Assembly (NCBI RefSeq): GCF_028640845.1
Contig: NC_080540.1
Coordinates: forward strand, 284,444,524-284,508,523
Direction: 5' to 3'
DNA length: 64,000 nt
From: Ahaetulla prasina
Lineage: Eukaryota; Chordata; Lepidosauria; Squamata; Colubridae
This document shows, in pieces, positions 9,960 to 21,799 of the stretch. The first letter of the stretch is position 1. Each line of letters begins with the position of its first letter. The position numbers and the translations under genes are program-made. The notes below the pieces were generated by a model. It searched no databases and was not told the DNA's origin. It saw only the letters and a program-made list of their open reading frames with translations.

Positions 9960-11240
9960 TAGAAATTACAAAGCAAAATCATATTCAATTCTGAAGTGGA
10001 AGATCAGCCTGGAAACCAACATAAAGAAATTAAGATCTGATGTAAGTAATTTGAAGAACATGAAAGAGCAAAAATTGAAGAATGTAAGGATCAAGACAAG
10101 CCTAATAAAAAAATATTGGCTTAGCACCAGAAAAATTGAAGAAGCTCTGGAAATCATAAAGCAACAAATAACAGCAATAGCTGGGAAAATTGAACACTAT
10201 GAGGCATGAATCATCCAATTTAAGCAAAATCAGCTATTTCAATCAAACCAGAGGCGATTCTACCAAAGTACACACGGCAATAGAAATTCTGAAAAAAAAA
10301 CAAAAACCCACCTAACAAAAAAACGGAAATAATCCAGGTTTGGAAAGATCAATTGGAAACTCAAAAAGACTATAATAAATACGCTGGATGGAATCTGAAG
10401 ATGAAATTAATAAAAAATAAAATGGAAGAACTAAAAAGCAGCAGAAACATTTAAAAATTAACTAAAAAAGATTAAAAACTGGACTTCTTTTGGAAATGAT
10501 CGATTTCAAAGTCAAACAAACAATTGAAGAAGAAAAATATATATTGTCTGATTATGTAAAAGACAGCCAAGAACAAGCATTGGTACAAGTTAAAGATTAG
10601 AAGTTACTTAATATACAGAAAATAAAACATGAATATTGAAATAATAACATGGTCAATTTCTATAGAAGATTGAGGGAAAAGTGGAAAAAGATAAAACTTG
10701 GCAACGGCTTATAACTAGAACATTAAAAAAGAAACTGAAGGCTTGATTTTGCCAAGCTATTCAAACTAATGCAATCAAGGACAGAATTGAAAAATCATCA
10801 AATGATTCAAAGTGCAAGTTGTGCAAAGTAGCAGAAGCAACAGTAGATCATATACTCAAGTTATGCAAAAAGATTGCCCAAACTGATTAAAAACAATAAC
10901 ATAACTCAGAATGGTTCACTGGTACATCTGTAAAAATTATATTCTATAATGAAAATATGGGAACATATAGTTGAAAAAGAAGTTGAAAATAAGCCTGCTA
11001 AATTTTGTGGGATGTCCAAATACAAACTGATAAAGGTTTTCTCATAATACACCAGATTTAACGGTGGTGAAAAAAAGTATGGAAATTAATGTGGCAGTAT
11101 CAGAGGATAGTATTATAGAAAAGAAGACAAAGAATTGGAGAAAATCACAAAGAATCAAGATCTGTAAATCAAAGTTGACAGATTAAGGCACAATTTGCCT
11201 TAACAATTAAAAATTAACAAAAATTTTATCTGGAAATTGC
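9960..11240 (+). mobile_element. Degenerate R4/Dong-like LINE remnant (copy in A1)
   Basis: Frames with stops and shifts give 'ITAIAGKIEHYEA', 'QLFQSNQRRFYQS', 'KIKNWTSFGNDRF' (remnant of the K-x-W-x-P-G-x-D motif before the RT core), then after a large deletion of the RT core 'SKCKLCKVAEATVDHILKLC', a Cys-Cys-His-Cys type motif of R4-like elements, and 'KILWDVQIQTDKGF' from the endonuclease region. This order fits an R4/Dong-type non-LTR element with a restriction-enzyme-like endonuclease. Heavily decayed and internally deleted. Confidence 0.55.
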
Positions 11241-11299
11241 AAAAGATCACACTGCTTGGAACTGTATATACTATGCCAATTCATTTTGACATCCTAGAT

Positions 11300-11624
11300 C
11301 AGGGGTGTCAAACTCAATTCATTGTGGGCTGCATTAGGGTTGTGTTTGATCTCAGGGGGCTGGGGGGCGTGGCTAGCTCAATGTCACTCATCGAGGCTCC
11401 GTTTTCAGCTACGATGGCCTCCTGCAGCCCTCTGCTAACGAAAACGGAAGCCTCCCTGGGCTCTGTTTTCACTGGCAGAAGGTTGCAGGAAGCTGTCGCA
11501 GCTGAAAATGGAATCCAGGAGGGCCATGGGCCAGTCTTTTGCTGTTTCCAGGGTGGCCCCACGGGCCAGTTCTAAGCATCCCATGGTCTGGATGTGGCCC
11601 ACGGGCCTTGAGTTTGACACCCCA
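11300..11624 (+). mobile_element. hAT MITE (GGGTGTCAAAC family), TCCTAGAT TSD
   Basis: Ends CAGGGGTGTCAAAC / GTTTGACACCCCA with perfect 8-bp TSD TCCTAGAT (11292-11299, 11625-11632), central TA. Interior GC-richer than flanks; antisense frames inside are not genes. Relatives at 16219, 32083, 40286 and 54611. Confidence 0.87.
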
Positions 11625-11691
11625 TCCTAGATTCTTGGGAAGAACTTGATGGTATGAAGCCAAGGCCAGCTAAAAAATTATTATGAGGCGG

Positions 11692-11746
11692 AGTAGTGGT
11701 AGTAGTAGTAGTAGTAGTAGTAGTAATAATGATGATGATGATGATG
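11692..11746. repeat. (TAG)n(TGA)n microsatellite
   Basis: Trinucleotide array; the partner at 16612-16672 has more TAG units. Confidence 0.9.
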
Positions 11747-12182
11747 AACCAAATTTTCCCCATATTCTTTGAATGTCAGTCATGTTAGATTCTAAAATGC
11801 TCTAAAAGGACAACGGCAAACTTACATAATCACATTTTCACATTTGAAAAAACAAGTGTTCACATGTGAAAAAAGCATTATTGGGCATGAACCAACTTCT
11901 GTAATATTAAAAGCATTTTTTCTCTTGCTTTTCTTTGATTTTATCTGCGATTTTAAAAAAAAAATCACAAGTGCAGAGGGAAGAACAAACCAAGCAGGGC
12001 CATGTTCATTTACCATGAGGTCCAGAGGCCAGGCCATTATTAAATCAGAGATTAACAAGATAACCTCTAATGGCCATTAGGTTTTGGCGGAGGCTTAAAA
12101 CCATGCAGCCACTTTCCTATCAAAAGGATTCCCATTCCTTCAGTCTACAGCATCCTGATTAATCAAAGAGAGAACAACAAAT

Positions 12183-14627
12183 GCTGTATCCGGGTCGGAA
12201 GCCGGACTGGAGCGGGTCTAGATAGACATCTTCATCCAGGTGTTGGGGCAGCTGTCGCGCCACGGCACTCTCTACAACCTTCGCAACAAAGCGAAGGTTG
12301 GAGACTGGCGATAATTACCCAAAATAGCTGGGTCCAAGAGGGCTTCTTGAGGAGGGGTCTCACCACCGCCTCTTTCAAGGCGGCAGGGAAAACCCCATCC
12401 AACAAAGAAGCGTTGATAATCCTCTGGAGCCAGCCTCGTGTCACCGCCTGAGTGGCCAGTACCAGCCAGGAAGGACACGGGTCCAGTAAACATGTCGTGC
12501 CGTGAAGCCTCCCCAACAGCCTGTCCACGTCCTCGGGAGCCACAAGGTCAAACTCATCCCAAATGTGCTCAACAAGACGTGCCTCCTCTCCCTCGCTTGG
12601 ATCATCCCAAATTCGGTCCAGACTGTCCCTCAGCTGAGCGATTTTATCGTATAGATAACCACTAAACTCCTCGGCTTGTCCCTGCAAAGATCATCCCGCA
12701 CCTCCTGATGTAGGAGAGAGCGGGTCACCCAAACAGGGCGGCGGGCGGTTATCTGCCGGCGCAATGAGGGTGGGCGTAGGGCGCCTCGCTTCCCTCATTG
12801 CCACTAGGTAGGTCCTAGAATAGGTCCTAACTAGTGTCCGATCAACCGGAGCGACTGGACCTCCAGGTGCTCTCTAGGCGTCTTCTCCGGCGTTTCATCT
12901 CCCTCAGCCCCTCGGAGAACCAAGGGGCCGGACGAGATCTCGCCGGGTCAGAGGCCGCAAAGGCGCGACACGGTCCAGGGCCCCGGCCGTGGCCGCTCCC
13001 AGGCCACGACCAGTTCCTCAGTCGTGCCGTGGGCCAGATCCTCAGGGAATGGCCCAAGCTCCGTCTGGAACCTCTCAGGGTCCATCAGGCGCCTGGGGCG
13101 GAACCACCGCATAGGGTCCGTCCCCCTGCGGTGGTGAATGGCGGTTCGGAAGTCTAGGCGAAGGAGAAAATGATCCGACCATGACATTGGTTCTGTTACT
13201 AAATCGTCTAATACCAGATCATTTAACCACTGTCCAGAGATATAAATCAGATCCAGCATGCCTCCCCCCATGTGCGTGGGGCCATCATTTACTCGAATCA
13301 GGTCCAAGGCCGTCATGGAAGCCTGGAACTCCCGAGCTGCCGTCGATGCCAAGCCAACTGATGGCAAGTTGAAATCCCCATGACTATAAGTCTGGGGTCT
13401 CAACCGCCACAGCAGCAGTACCTCCAACAGCTCGGGCAGGGCTGTGGTCACGCAGCAAGGAGCCAGGTACGCGATCAACAAGCCCAACTGATTCCTATGG
13501 CCCCACCTCACATAGAGGATTCACAGCCGGCAATCTGAGGAACAGTGGCCTCCTCGGCTCTAGATCTTCCTTAATAACAACCGCCACCCCCACCCCTACC
13601 TTGGGCCCTCGGCTGATGAAATGCTCGGAAACCTGGAGGGCACAACTCAACAAGGGGCACCCCCCCCTCCGGGCCCAACCAGGTCTCCGTAATGCCCATA
13701 AGGTCCGCGGACTCCCCCTGAATAAGATCACAGATCAGGGGAGCTTTATTAGCCACGGACCGGGCATTACATAACATCAGCCGAAGATCCAAGCTCTGAG
13801 GATCATGGCCTCCTGAGGAACGGGTAGGAACTGAGGGGCCGGAGCACGTGATCGCCTTCAGACATCGAACACGTGCTCCCAGGTCTCGATACGGCCCCCC
13901 CCCTCCGCCATATCTGCCTCTCCCACTAACCACACAGATGGAACCACAATTGTCACCTGGAACATCACCCTCCCCCGGAACCTTCGGACCTATTAACACT
14001 CCGCCGCAAACATGCGCAGTGACTGGCCCCACCCTCGACGGGCTACCCCCAGCTCCCGCCCTTTCCCTCCCCCCCTTAAAATTTCCCTTAAAATCCCCCA
14101 ATAAAAAACGACTAAAAGAGTTCATTAAAATCCCTAAGCCTCCTAGATTTCGCATGCCATCTCTCGGGGTTCCAAAACCCGTCCTCAAGATGTGCCCTCG
14201 ATAATGTGGAGGCCAGACCTCGAGAGAGGGAGTCTCGCAGGCAAGAAGGTCCATGATTGAAAATCTTCGCATAGGTACAAATACAAAACGGTCAGCAGTC
14301 CATCCAGGCCGGTGAAAATGTCAAGGTGTTATTGTAGCGCGGTTATTATAGCAAGGTTAGGCTCCCTGGCTGGCGAGATGAACCGTGGACTTCCAGGGCT
14401 CCATGGGGCCGTTATTCTGTCCCCAAACCCAAACGGTCTCACTTGCCCCAGGTACAGATGACTAGCCATTCTCCGTCAAGTCAATCAATTGGTGTTAAAG
14501 TCAATATAGGCCTTGATGTCAGGGGCTCCATACCCAGTTGCTCCGACACTCCAGGCCAGATTGAACAATCCTAGGCCGAGCTGCCGAGGGTCTAAAAGAG
14601 GGCCAGCCACACCTCCGAGTCCTCCTC
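12183..14627 (-). mobile_element. L2-type LINE, 5' two fifths only, between the direct repeats
   Basis: Read on the minus strand. 14273-14627 is a GC-rich 5' UTR-like leader. Around 13571-13770 the frame gives the start of an APE endonuclease ('NARSVANKAPLICDLI', 'ADLMGITETWLGPEGG'). 12948-13511 gives its end ('HGDFNLPSVG', 'MLDLIYISGQWL', 'WSDHFLLRLDF'). 12232-12687 gives the linker and first RT motifs ('LLDPCPSWLV', 'FPAALKEAVVRPLLKK'), and after a frameshift the minus strand reaches the equivalent of 'LQSGFRPGY' and stops at 12183. Roughly the last 60% (RT palm and 3' tail) is absent, so it is not a normal 5'-truncated copy. Several frameshifts make it dead. It is flanked on both sides by CAAAT, which is also the boundary sequence of the direct repeats. 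Confidence 0.85.
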
Positions 14628-14879
14628 CAAATGTCTTGTCAAGTGTTAAATCTTAAGCAATTGGGACTATTTTATTTTCCATAATTTAATATCTGTCTGT
14701 CTGTCTGTCTGCCTGCCTACCTGCCTGCCTGCCTATTTATCTATCTATCATAGTGCAAGGATGGATATAATGTACCTACATGTGAATATGGCACTTGCAA
14801 GGATTAAAATAACATCGATAGAATAGACCAATCAGCTTGCCTACAGTATAGCAGTGGTGATTACAGAAATACGAGTTAT

Positions 14880-16160
14880 AGAAATTACAAAGCAAAATCA
14901 TATTCAATTCTGAAGTGGAAGATCAGCCTGGAAACCAACATAAAGAAATTAAGATCTGATGTAAGTAATTTGAAGAACATGAAAGAGCAAAAATTGAAGA
15001 ATGTAAGGATCAAGACAAGCCTAATAAAAAAATATTGGCTTAGCACCAGAAAAATTGAAGAAGCTCTGGAAATCATAAAGCAACAAATAACAGCAATAGC
15101 TGGGAAAATTGAACACTATGAGGCATGAATCATCCAATTTAAGCAAAATCAGCTATTTCAATCAAACCAGAGGCGATTCTACCAAAGTACACACGGCAAT
15201 AGAAATTCTGGGAGAAAAAAAAAAACCCACCTAACAAAAAAACGGAAATAATCCAGGTTTGGAAAGATCAATTGGAAACTCAAAAAGACTATAATAAATA
15301 CGCTGGATGGAATCTGAAGATGAAATTAATAAAAAATAAAATGGAAGAACCAAAAAGCAGCAGAAACATTTAAAAATTAACTAAAAAAGATTAAAAACTG
15401 GACTTCTTTTGGAAATGATCAATTTCAAAGTCAAACAAACAATTGAAGAAGAAAAATATATATTGTCTGATTATGTAAAAGACAGCCAAGAACAAGCATT
15501 GGTACAAGTTAAAGATTAGAAGTTACTTAATATACAGAAAATAAAACATGAATATTGAAATAATAACATGGTCAATTTCTACAGAAGATCGAGGGAAAAG
15601 TGGAAAAAGATAAAACTTGGCAACGGCTTATAACGAGAACATTAAAAAAGAAACTGAAGGCTTGATTTTGCCAAGCTATTCAAACTAATGCAATCAAGGA
15701 CAGAATTGAAAAATCATCAAATGATTCAAAGTGCAAGTTGTGCAAAGTAGCAGAAGCAACAGTAGATCATATACTCAAGTTATGCAAAAAGATTGCCCAA
15801 ACTGATTAAAAACAATAACATAACTCAGAATGGTTCACTGGTACATCTGTAAAAATTATATTCTATAATGAAAATATGGGAACATATAGTTGAAAAAGAA
15901 GTTGAAAATAAGCCTGCTAAATTTTGTGGGATGTCCAAATACAAACTGATAAAGGTTTTCTCATAATACACCAGATTTAACGGTGGTGAAAAAAAGTATG
16001 GAAATTAATGTGGCAGTATCAGAGGATAGTATTATAGAAAAGAAGACAAAGAATTGGAGAAAATCACAAAGAATCAAGATCTGTAAATCAAAGTTGACAG
16101 ATTAAGGCACAATTTGCCTTAACAATTAAAAATTAACAAAAATTTTATCTGGAAATTGCA
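14880..16160 (+). mobile_element. Degenerate R4/Dong-like LINE remnant (copy in A2)
   Basis: Same remnant as 9960-11240 with the same stops, deletion and Cys-rich motif; duplicated with its surroundings. Confidence 0.55.
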
Positions 16161-16218
16161 AAAGACCACACTGCTTGGAACTGTATATACTATGCCAATT
16201 CATTTTGACATCCTAGAT

Positions 16219-16544
16219 CAGGGGTGTCAAACTCAATTTCATTGTGGGCTGCATTAGGGTTGTGTTTGATCTCAGGGGGCTGGGGGGCGTGGCCAGCTCA
16301 ATGTCACTCATCGAGGGTCCGTTTTCAGCTACGATGGCCTCCTGCAGCCCTCTGCTAACGAAAACGGAGGCCTCCCTGGGCTCCGTTTTCACTGGCAGAA
16401 GGTTGCAGGAAGCTGTCGCAGCTGAAAATGGAATCCAGGAGGGCCATGGGCCAGTCTTTTGCTGTTTCCAGGGTGGCCCCACGGGCCAGTTCTAAGCATC
16501 CCATGGTCTGGATGTGGCCCAAGGGCCTTGAGTTTGACACCCCA
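16219..16544 (+). mobile_element. hAT MITE in A2, TCCTAGAT TSD
   Basis: Partner of 11300-11624, with the same TSD at 16211-16218 and 16545-16552. Because both copies share the TSD, the transposon inserted before the segment was duplicated. Confidence 0.87.
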
Positions 16545-16610
16545 TCCTAGATTCTTGGGAAGAACTTGATGGTATGAAGCCAAGGCCAGCTAAAAAATTA
16601 TTATGAGGCG

Positions 16611-16611
<1 letters not shown>

Positions 16612-16651
<40 letters not shown>

Positions 16652-16672
16652 ATGATGATGATGATGATGATG
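16612..16672. repeat. (TAG)n(TGA)n microsatellite
   Basis: Longer and purer TAG tract than the partner in A1. Confidence 0.9.
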
Positions 16673-17106
16673 AACCAAATTTTCCCCATATTCTTTGAAT
16701 GTCAGTCATGTTAGATTGTAAAATGCTCTAAAAGGACAACGGCAAACATACATAATCACATTTTCACATTTGAAAAAACAAGTGTTCACATGTGAAAAAA
16801 GCATTATTGGGCATGAACCAACTTCTATAATATTAAAAGCATTTTTTCTCTTGCTTTTCTCTGATTTTATCTGCAATTTTAAAAAAAATCACAAGTGCAG
16901 AGGGAAGAACAAACCAAGCAGGGCCATGTTCATTTACCATGAGGTCCAGAGGCCAGGCCATTATTAAATCAGAGATTAACAAGATAACCTCTAATGGCCA
17001 TTAGGTTTTGGCGGAGGCTTAAAACCATGCAGCCACTTTCCTATCAAAAGGATTCCCATTCCTTCAGTCTACAGCATCCTGATTAATCAAAGAGAGAACA
17101 ACAAAT

Positions 17107-18489
17107 CTATAAAAAGTCTATAGCCACTAACAAGTTACAGGCAGTGCAGGGTAAAATCCTCCGTTAAGAGGCAGGCGACACTGCTAGCTTCCCTTGGTAT
17201 TTCATCACGAGATGCCATTTGCTGGTGTTCTTTAAAACTCAAAAATGTGTTAATGGTTCGTTCCTCAGGAGAAAAGAGGAGATTAAGAAATCTGAACCTT
17301 GAAGAATGAATATCACATAGCAACTAAAGATTCTGGCTATTATATTGTATTGAACTACTATTGATTTTGAATTTCACACAACGTCATGGGTACAAATACT
17401 GAGCATACTTGAAATAAGTTTCTAACCCTCATGTTATGAGGGAATTTGAAAAATAGCATACGCTTGCTTTTTGCAAGGGGTCACTGGAAATACTTCGTTA
17501 GCCAAAATCTATGTTTAGTACTGGGTTCAAACTACTTTGGGGGTAAGGCATTCTGACAAGCATCATTAAAAATAAAGGACTGAAAGTTAACAACCGAAGC
17601 TATTTTAAACTCCAGGGGTGATCAAGGAGCTTTTTCTGGTGAATAAAATCCATTTTTTTTCCTGCCTTATCAGAGCTTTCTACGGTAATATATATACATA
17701 TTTAGACTGGTACCAAATATACCTTGGGGATCTTTTTTTTAAAAATCCATGATCTTCCACAACAGATGCCTTCTTCCAGCACAATGGAATTATCAGTCAC
17801 AGTGATGGGGCTGGCAAGATCCCTTTAGCAGCAGCTGGCCTGCAGCTTTAGAACTCCTGCCACAATAGATTGTTTTTAAGAGACCAGAAAAACATTGATT
17901 GTGAGTCACCAGTATCAGAGGCTTCATAACATTTTTGTAATTCTGCTTGTCCAATTAAGCAAAAGGACCAACAACATGAGGCAAGAGGCAAAGCTTAATT
18001 ATATCTGCCCCTCTCCACCTCACTAGATAGATCAGCAAGCTATTTAAGATCAAGGGAACACTCCAAATTATGCAAACTGAACTAAACTACAAAAGTAGAA
18101 GCTGGATTGACTTTAACAGAAATCTATGGGTCAATAGGTTGCACTGAAAAACAGAAAGTTGATCTCCCTAGAACTTTATCTCAGTTACAAAGAAGCTTTC
18201 CAAAATTAAGGATATTCGGGGAAAAAAGCAGGAGAAAAAAAGTGGTCTGTATTGATTTGTGATTGCATTCAGTATCAATTGTAGCCCACCAAATTCATTA
18301 CATTTACCTCAAAAATAAACCCCAGTTTTTTAAAATATAAAATAGCCATATTGATACAATAGCTGGTTACAAACAAGAAGGCATTCCAGGTAGGATTTTT
18401 CTTTTTTTCCTTTTTCCATTAGGATTTATTTATTGATTCAACAGTTGTTTGTTAGATGGTTAATGGATAGAAAACAGAAGATTATGACC
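17107..18489. other. Non-repetitive stretch
   Basis: No repeat or coding region recognised. Begins with the unique right flank of repeat A2. Confidence 0.5.
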
Positions 18490-19117
18490 TTATAAATTTA
18501 CTTGGACTTCAGTAAGGCATTTGATAAAGTAGATCACAACCCACCACATCACCACCAGATATTGTAGTCATAACTGGGCTGACCAACTGTACTCAACATG
18601 TTGTCCTTAATGGAACTACATCTACATGAAGGAAAGTATACAGTGGGATATCCCAAGACTCTGTCTTAGGCCCAGTACCCTTCAGTATCTTTATCAATTT
18701 AGACTAAGGGATAGTCTAAATCATCAAATTTGCAGACAACACCAAGCTGGCAGGAATAGCCAACATTCTAAAAGATAGGCTCAAGATCAATAAGGGCTTT
18801 GAAAGACTTGAATAATGGGCCCAATCTAACAAAATGAAATTCAGTGGTGAGAAAAGTAAGGTTCTACATTTAGGCAAGAAAAATCAAATGCACAGGTATA
18901 GAATAGGTGGTACCTGGCTCAACAGTAGTATAACTGTGAGAGGGAACTTGGACTCCAGGTGGACAGTCACTTAAATATGAGCCAGCAGTGTGCTGCAGCT
19001 GCCAAAAAAAGCCAACACAGCCCTAAGCTACATTAACAGAGGGACAGATTCAAGATCACGTGAAATGTTAAGTAAGACCACATTTGGAATATTGCATCCA
19101 ATATTGTCATCTCGTGC
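18490..19117 (+). mobile_element. CR1 LINE reverse-transcriptase fragment (dead)
   Basis: Frames give 'LDFSKAFDKVDHN' (RT motif A), 'PQDSVLGPVPFSIFIN' (motif B region), 'KFADNTKLAGIANI' (motif C, F-A-D-N in place of F-A-D-D, a loss at the catalytic site), 'KMKFSGEKSKVLHLGKKNQM' and 'KKANTALSYINRGTDSRSRE'. Order and wording match CR1 RT. Stops and frameshifts throughout; ends where the copy at 7415 begins in the protein, then breaks off into unrelated DNA. Confidence 0.8.
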
Positions 19118-19404
19118 CCCTGTAGGCCTCCGTCCCCTTTCCTCAAGGATTCTGAGGTGTGCCTCCATTCTGCACGCCAAAAGCCTTTTGCAAAGGGGAC
19201 AGAAGGCTGAATAACAAGACAATTTTTCTGCCACATGGCCCTGACTCTGCAGATCTTCGAAAGGTAAGTGAGCAATCGATGACGGGATGGGGGGGGGGGG
19301 ATAGGCAGCAGAAATGTAGCATCTCTGAGGTCAGTCACAAGGGTGAATGACTGCCGTGGTGCTGAATCATTCGTAACTTTGGGACTTTGTTGTATGTATT
19401 TTTG
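19118..19404. other. Unassigned stretch with G10 run
   Basis: Moderately GC-rich; a run of ten or more G at about 19290-19301. No family recognised. Confidence 0.4.
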
Positions 19405-19475
19405 GGCATGGTATCATAACTTTGAATCATTGCTAAGTGAACTGTCATAATTCAAGGATTACCTCTATATAGTTT
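19405..19475 (-). mobile_element. End fragment of the TACAGGTAGTCC MITE family
   Basis: 'AAGTGAACTGTCATAATTCA', 'AGGATTACCTCTATA' matches in reverse the end of the copy at 53520-53865. Confidence 0.55.
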
Positions 19476-19567
19476 GTTTATTTGTATTTTAATTTTGATG
19501 CTTCTGACATGAATAAATAACCTGTATAATTTTGGCTAGACTTATATCCTGACTTCTGATCAGTCAG

Positions 19568-19568
<1 letters not shown>

Positions 19569-19607
<39 letters not shown>

Positions 19608-19632
19608 CCTCCCTCCCTCCCTCCCTCCCTCC
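19569..19632. repeat. (CT)n(CCCT)n microsatellite
   Basis: CT dinucleotides followed by CCCT units. Confidence 0.93.
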
Positions 19633-20867
19633 TATCCTTCAATTATTACCACAATCACCTTATATACAGATTGGACTAACCAATAACAATGGGCACCAAG
19701 TCATCCAGCATGTTTCATAATATCATAACTGGTATACTCTATCATGAAGAGCAACTGTGTATGTCTTTGTATAAAAAGGACACAGCACTTAACATAATTT
19801 CCTCTAAATACAAAATATTAATACTCTCAATACTTTGCCTAACTTCAGAAGTGATAATATAAAAGTTATCATTTTCAATTACCAAATGGTTAGCAGTGGC
19901 AACCTTTTCAAACAATTAATTCGACCACATGTTTTCAAAAACGATTTTATTCAACTACAATTAAGAATATTACAAAAATGTGCAATCCTCTGAAAGTATG
20001 TATTCATGTTCTAAATAAATACCCATGGAGATATCCATTGTCAGTTTCAGAGGCATCAGCATGGAATTGCAGAACTGCTCAAATAAATTTACTCTTCGCC
20101 ATCTCAAAGGGCAGATGCTCCAGATGTTTTATATATAACTCATACTGTTTTGCCTACAAAATAATGTTTAGACGAATCAATCCAATTATTAAACAGATTA
20201 CTTTTTTTAACTGTAATCCCTCTTGCAAAGAACTCCCCCCCGATTTGCATAAAACATCTTAATTCTATTTGCCCAGCCATCTTTTACATTACGTTTAGAA
20301 ATACTTATTGATTTAGGCTGCGAAAAACAACCTTTTCGGAATAAAATGCAGATGAATGCGACATATTGGAAACTATAAGGATTTCCTTATTTAGCATCTG
20401 AAAAGAGGCAACATTTGTTCTGGCTAAGAAAAAAAAATCAGTATATCAACTTTTTGACATAATACCCTGGGCAGGTTATGGTAGATTTTGGTTTTTGGAG
20501 GGGTGGGAGAAGGAGTGATTAATAACAAATTAAAAGCCTCTTTGATCTGTCCAGGGCAAGCTTCTGGAAGAGCCATTCCAAAATCCATGTTGACAGGATC
20601 CGTGGATGGTGCTCAGGTTTGGTCTAACCTATTTCAATGAAGCCCAGCAGGAACTTTGTCTAGGGGCAGCTTCTTTGGTCCCTATCATTGTTCTGAACAG
20701 TGGGGCTGTTGGCTTGTTTTCAGGGGGATGACAGATGGTTTCATTTGTTGCAAACTTCTATCCCTTGACAAATTTTAGGTAGTCGCCTTATGAGAGGGAG
20801 GTAAGACGGGGGTCGCACCTGCCATGTTTTACTTGAAAAGAAGCCAAAAAGAAAGGGTGTTTGGGTG
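19633..20867. other. Non-repetitive AT-rich stretch
   Basis: No gene or repeat family recognised. 20040-20400 looks non-repetitive and could hold conserved noncoding DNA. Confidence 0.4.
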
Positions 20868-20892
20868 TGTGTGTGTGTGTGTGTGTGTGTGT
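20868..20892. repeat. (GT)n microsatellite
   Basis: About a dozen GT units. Confidence 0.9.
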
Positions 20893-20944
20893 CTGTGAGT
20901 TGGGCAAACTTGTCAAGCTTTGGAGCCGATCAAACCAATAACTT

Positions 20945-21035
20945 TGTAATTTATTTATTTATCAGTGTTTAAAATTTATGGGCTATCCATCTTACCATAG
21001 GGTAATTTTGGGCGGCTTACAGTGACCTGTTTCTT
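20945..21035 (-). mobile_element. SINE/LINE 3' tail fragment
   Basis: Reverse of a tail of the 'GCCGCCCAAAATTA...CCTATGGTAAGATGG...AAATAAATAAA' type, as at 51690-51770. Confidence 0.5.
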
Positions 21036-21065
21036 TGATGTTTAAATACTATGTATTCTATGTAA

Positions 21066-21545
21066 TCCAATACTTGAGAGACACAACTTGGAATTAAGGA
21101 GAAACTTCCTAACAGGGAGGACAATTAACCAGTGGAACAGCTTTGCCTTCAGACGTCATGGGTGCTTCGTCACTGGAGGTTTTTAAGAAGAGACTAGACA
21201 GCCACTTGTCTGAAATGGTATAGGGCCGTGATGGCGAACCTATGGCATGCGTGCCACATGTGGCATGCAGAGCCCTCTCTGTGGGCATGCGAACAGTTGC
21301 CACCTGGTCTTTGTGAGCTCTGGAACACCAGAAAATGGCCGAAAAACAGCCTGAAAACAGCCCCAAAAATGGCCAAATAGCAGGCATGTGCACCAGTCAG
21401 CTGGTCTTTGGGTTTCCGTGTATGAGGGTTCCAGTTTGGGTACTTGGTGCTGAAAAGGTTTGCCATCACTGGTATAGTTTTCCTGCCACAGCAGAGGGCT
21501 GGATTACAAGACCTCCAAGGTCCCTTTCATCTCTATTCTGTCCTG
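21066..21545 (+). mobile_element. CR1 3' end interrupted by a hAT MITE
   Basis: 21066-21217 encodes a decayed RT tail ('LGIKEKLPNREDN', 'SSLEVFKKRLDSHLSEM'). The 3' UTR resumes at 21480 ('CCTGCC...GGGCTGGATTACAAGACC') and ends in 'CTATTCTGTCCTGTCC'. The MITE 21226-21471 lies between. Confidence 0.78.
21226..21471 (+). mobile_element. hAT MITE in CR1, GTATAGNN TSD
   Basis: Ends CCGTGATGGCGAACC / GGTTTGCCATCACTG. Flanks GTATAGGG (21218-21225) and GTATAGTT (21472-21479), 6 of 8 identical with central TA. Interior 'GGCATGCGTGCCAC' and 'GCAGAGCCCTCTCTG' as in 2547-2883. Same CR1 position as the insertion at 28939. Confidence 0.82.
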
Positions 21546-21799
21546 TCCTATCACAAAAAAACAAAACCAGGCAAGCCATTTCTGCAGGACATAGAGAAGA
21601 AATATCCTCTGTCGTTAACTCCATTGTAAAGAGCGTGGGGGGGGGAGTTACACAGAAGATGTGGATGAGCAGAATCTGACTGTCAGAAGTCATAAGGCTC
21701 ACTATATGACCTGAATATCCGATAACTAATAGGTATAGGCAATAACACATTTCCCCCTTAAATGTTTCGGTTCACTTCTCTGTAGGTTTAGTGAGCATT

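Larger units (their letters stand above)
9705..12182 (+). repeat. 2.48-kb direct repeat, copy A1
   Basis: Nearly identical to 14628-17106 from CAAATGTCTTGTCAAG to AGAGAGAACAACAAAT. I count about twenty single-base differences plus length changes in the TGTC/TGCC and TAG/TGA microsatellites and two A-tracts. Contains, in order, the microsatellite, an R4-like LINE remnant, a hAT MITE with its TSD, and another microsatellite. Sequence left of it is unique; sequence right of it is the L2 piece 12183-14627. Confidence 0.95.
14628..17106 (+). repeat. 2.48-kb direct repeat, copy A2
   Basis: Second copy of 9705-12182. Left neighbour is the L2 piece; right neighbour (CTATAAAAAGTC onward) is unique DNA not found after A1. 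Differences from A1 are scattered single bases and microsatellite lengths, as between alleles or a young duplication. Confidence 0.95.

Noticed and set aside
13571..14272. 233-codon minus frame as a host gene
   Set aside because: It reads into the N-terminal endonuclease of an L2 LINE.
18490..19117. Active CR1 element
   Set aside because: Multiple stops, frameshifts and a changed FADD motif (FADN); both ends missing.
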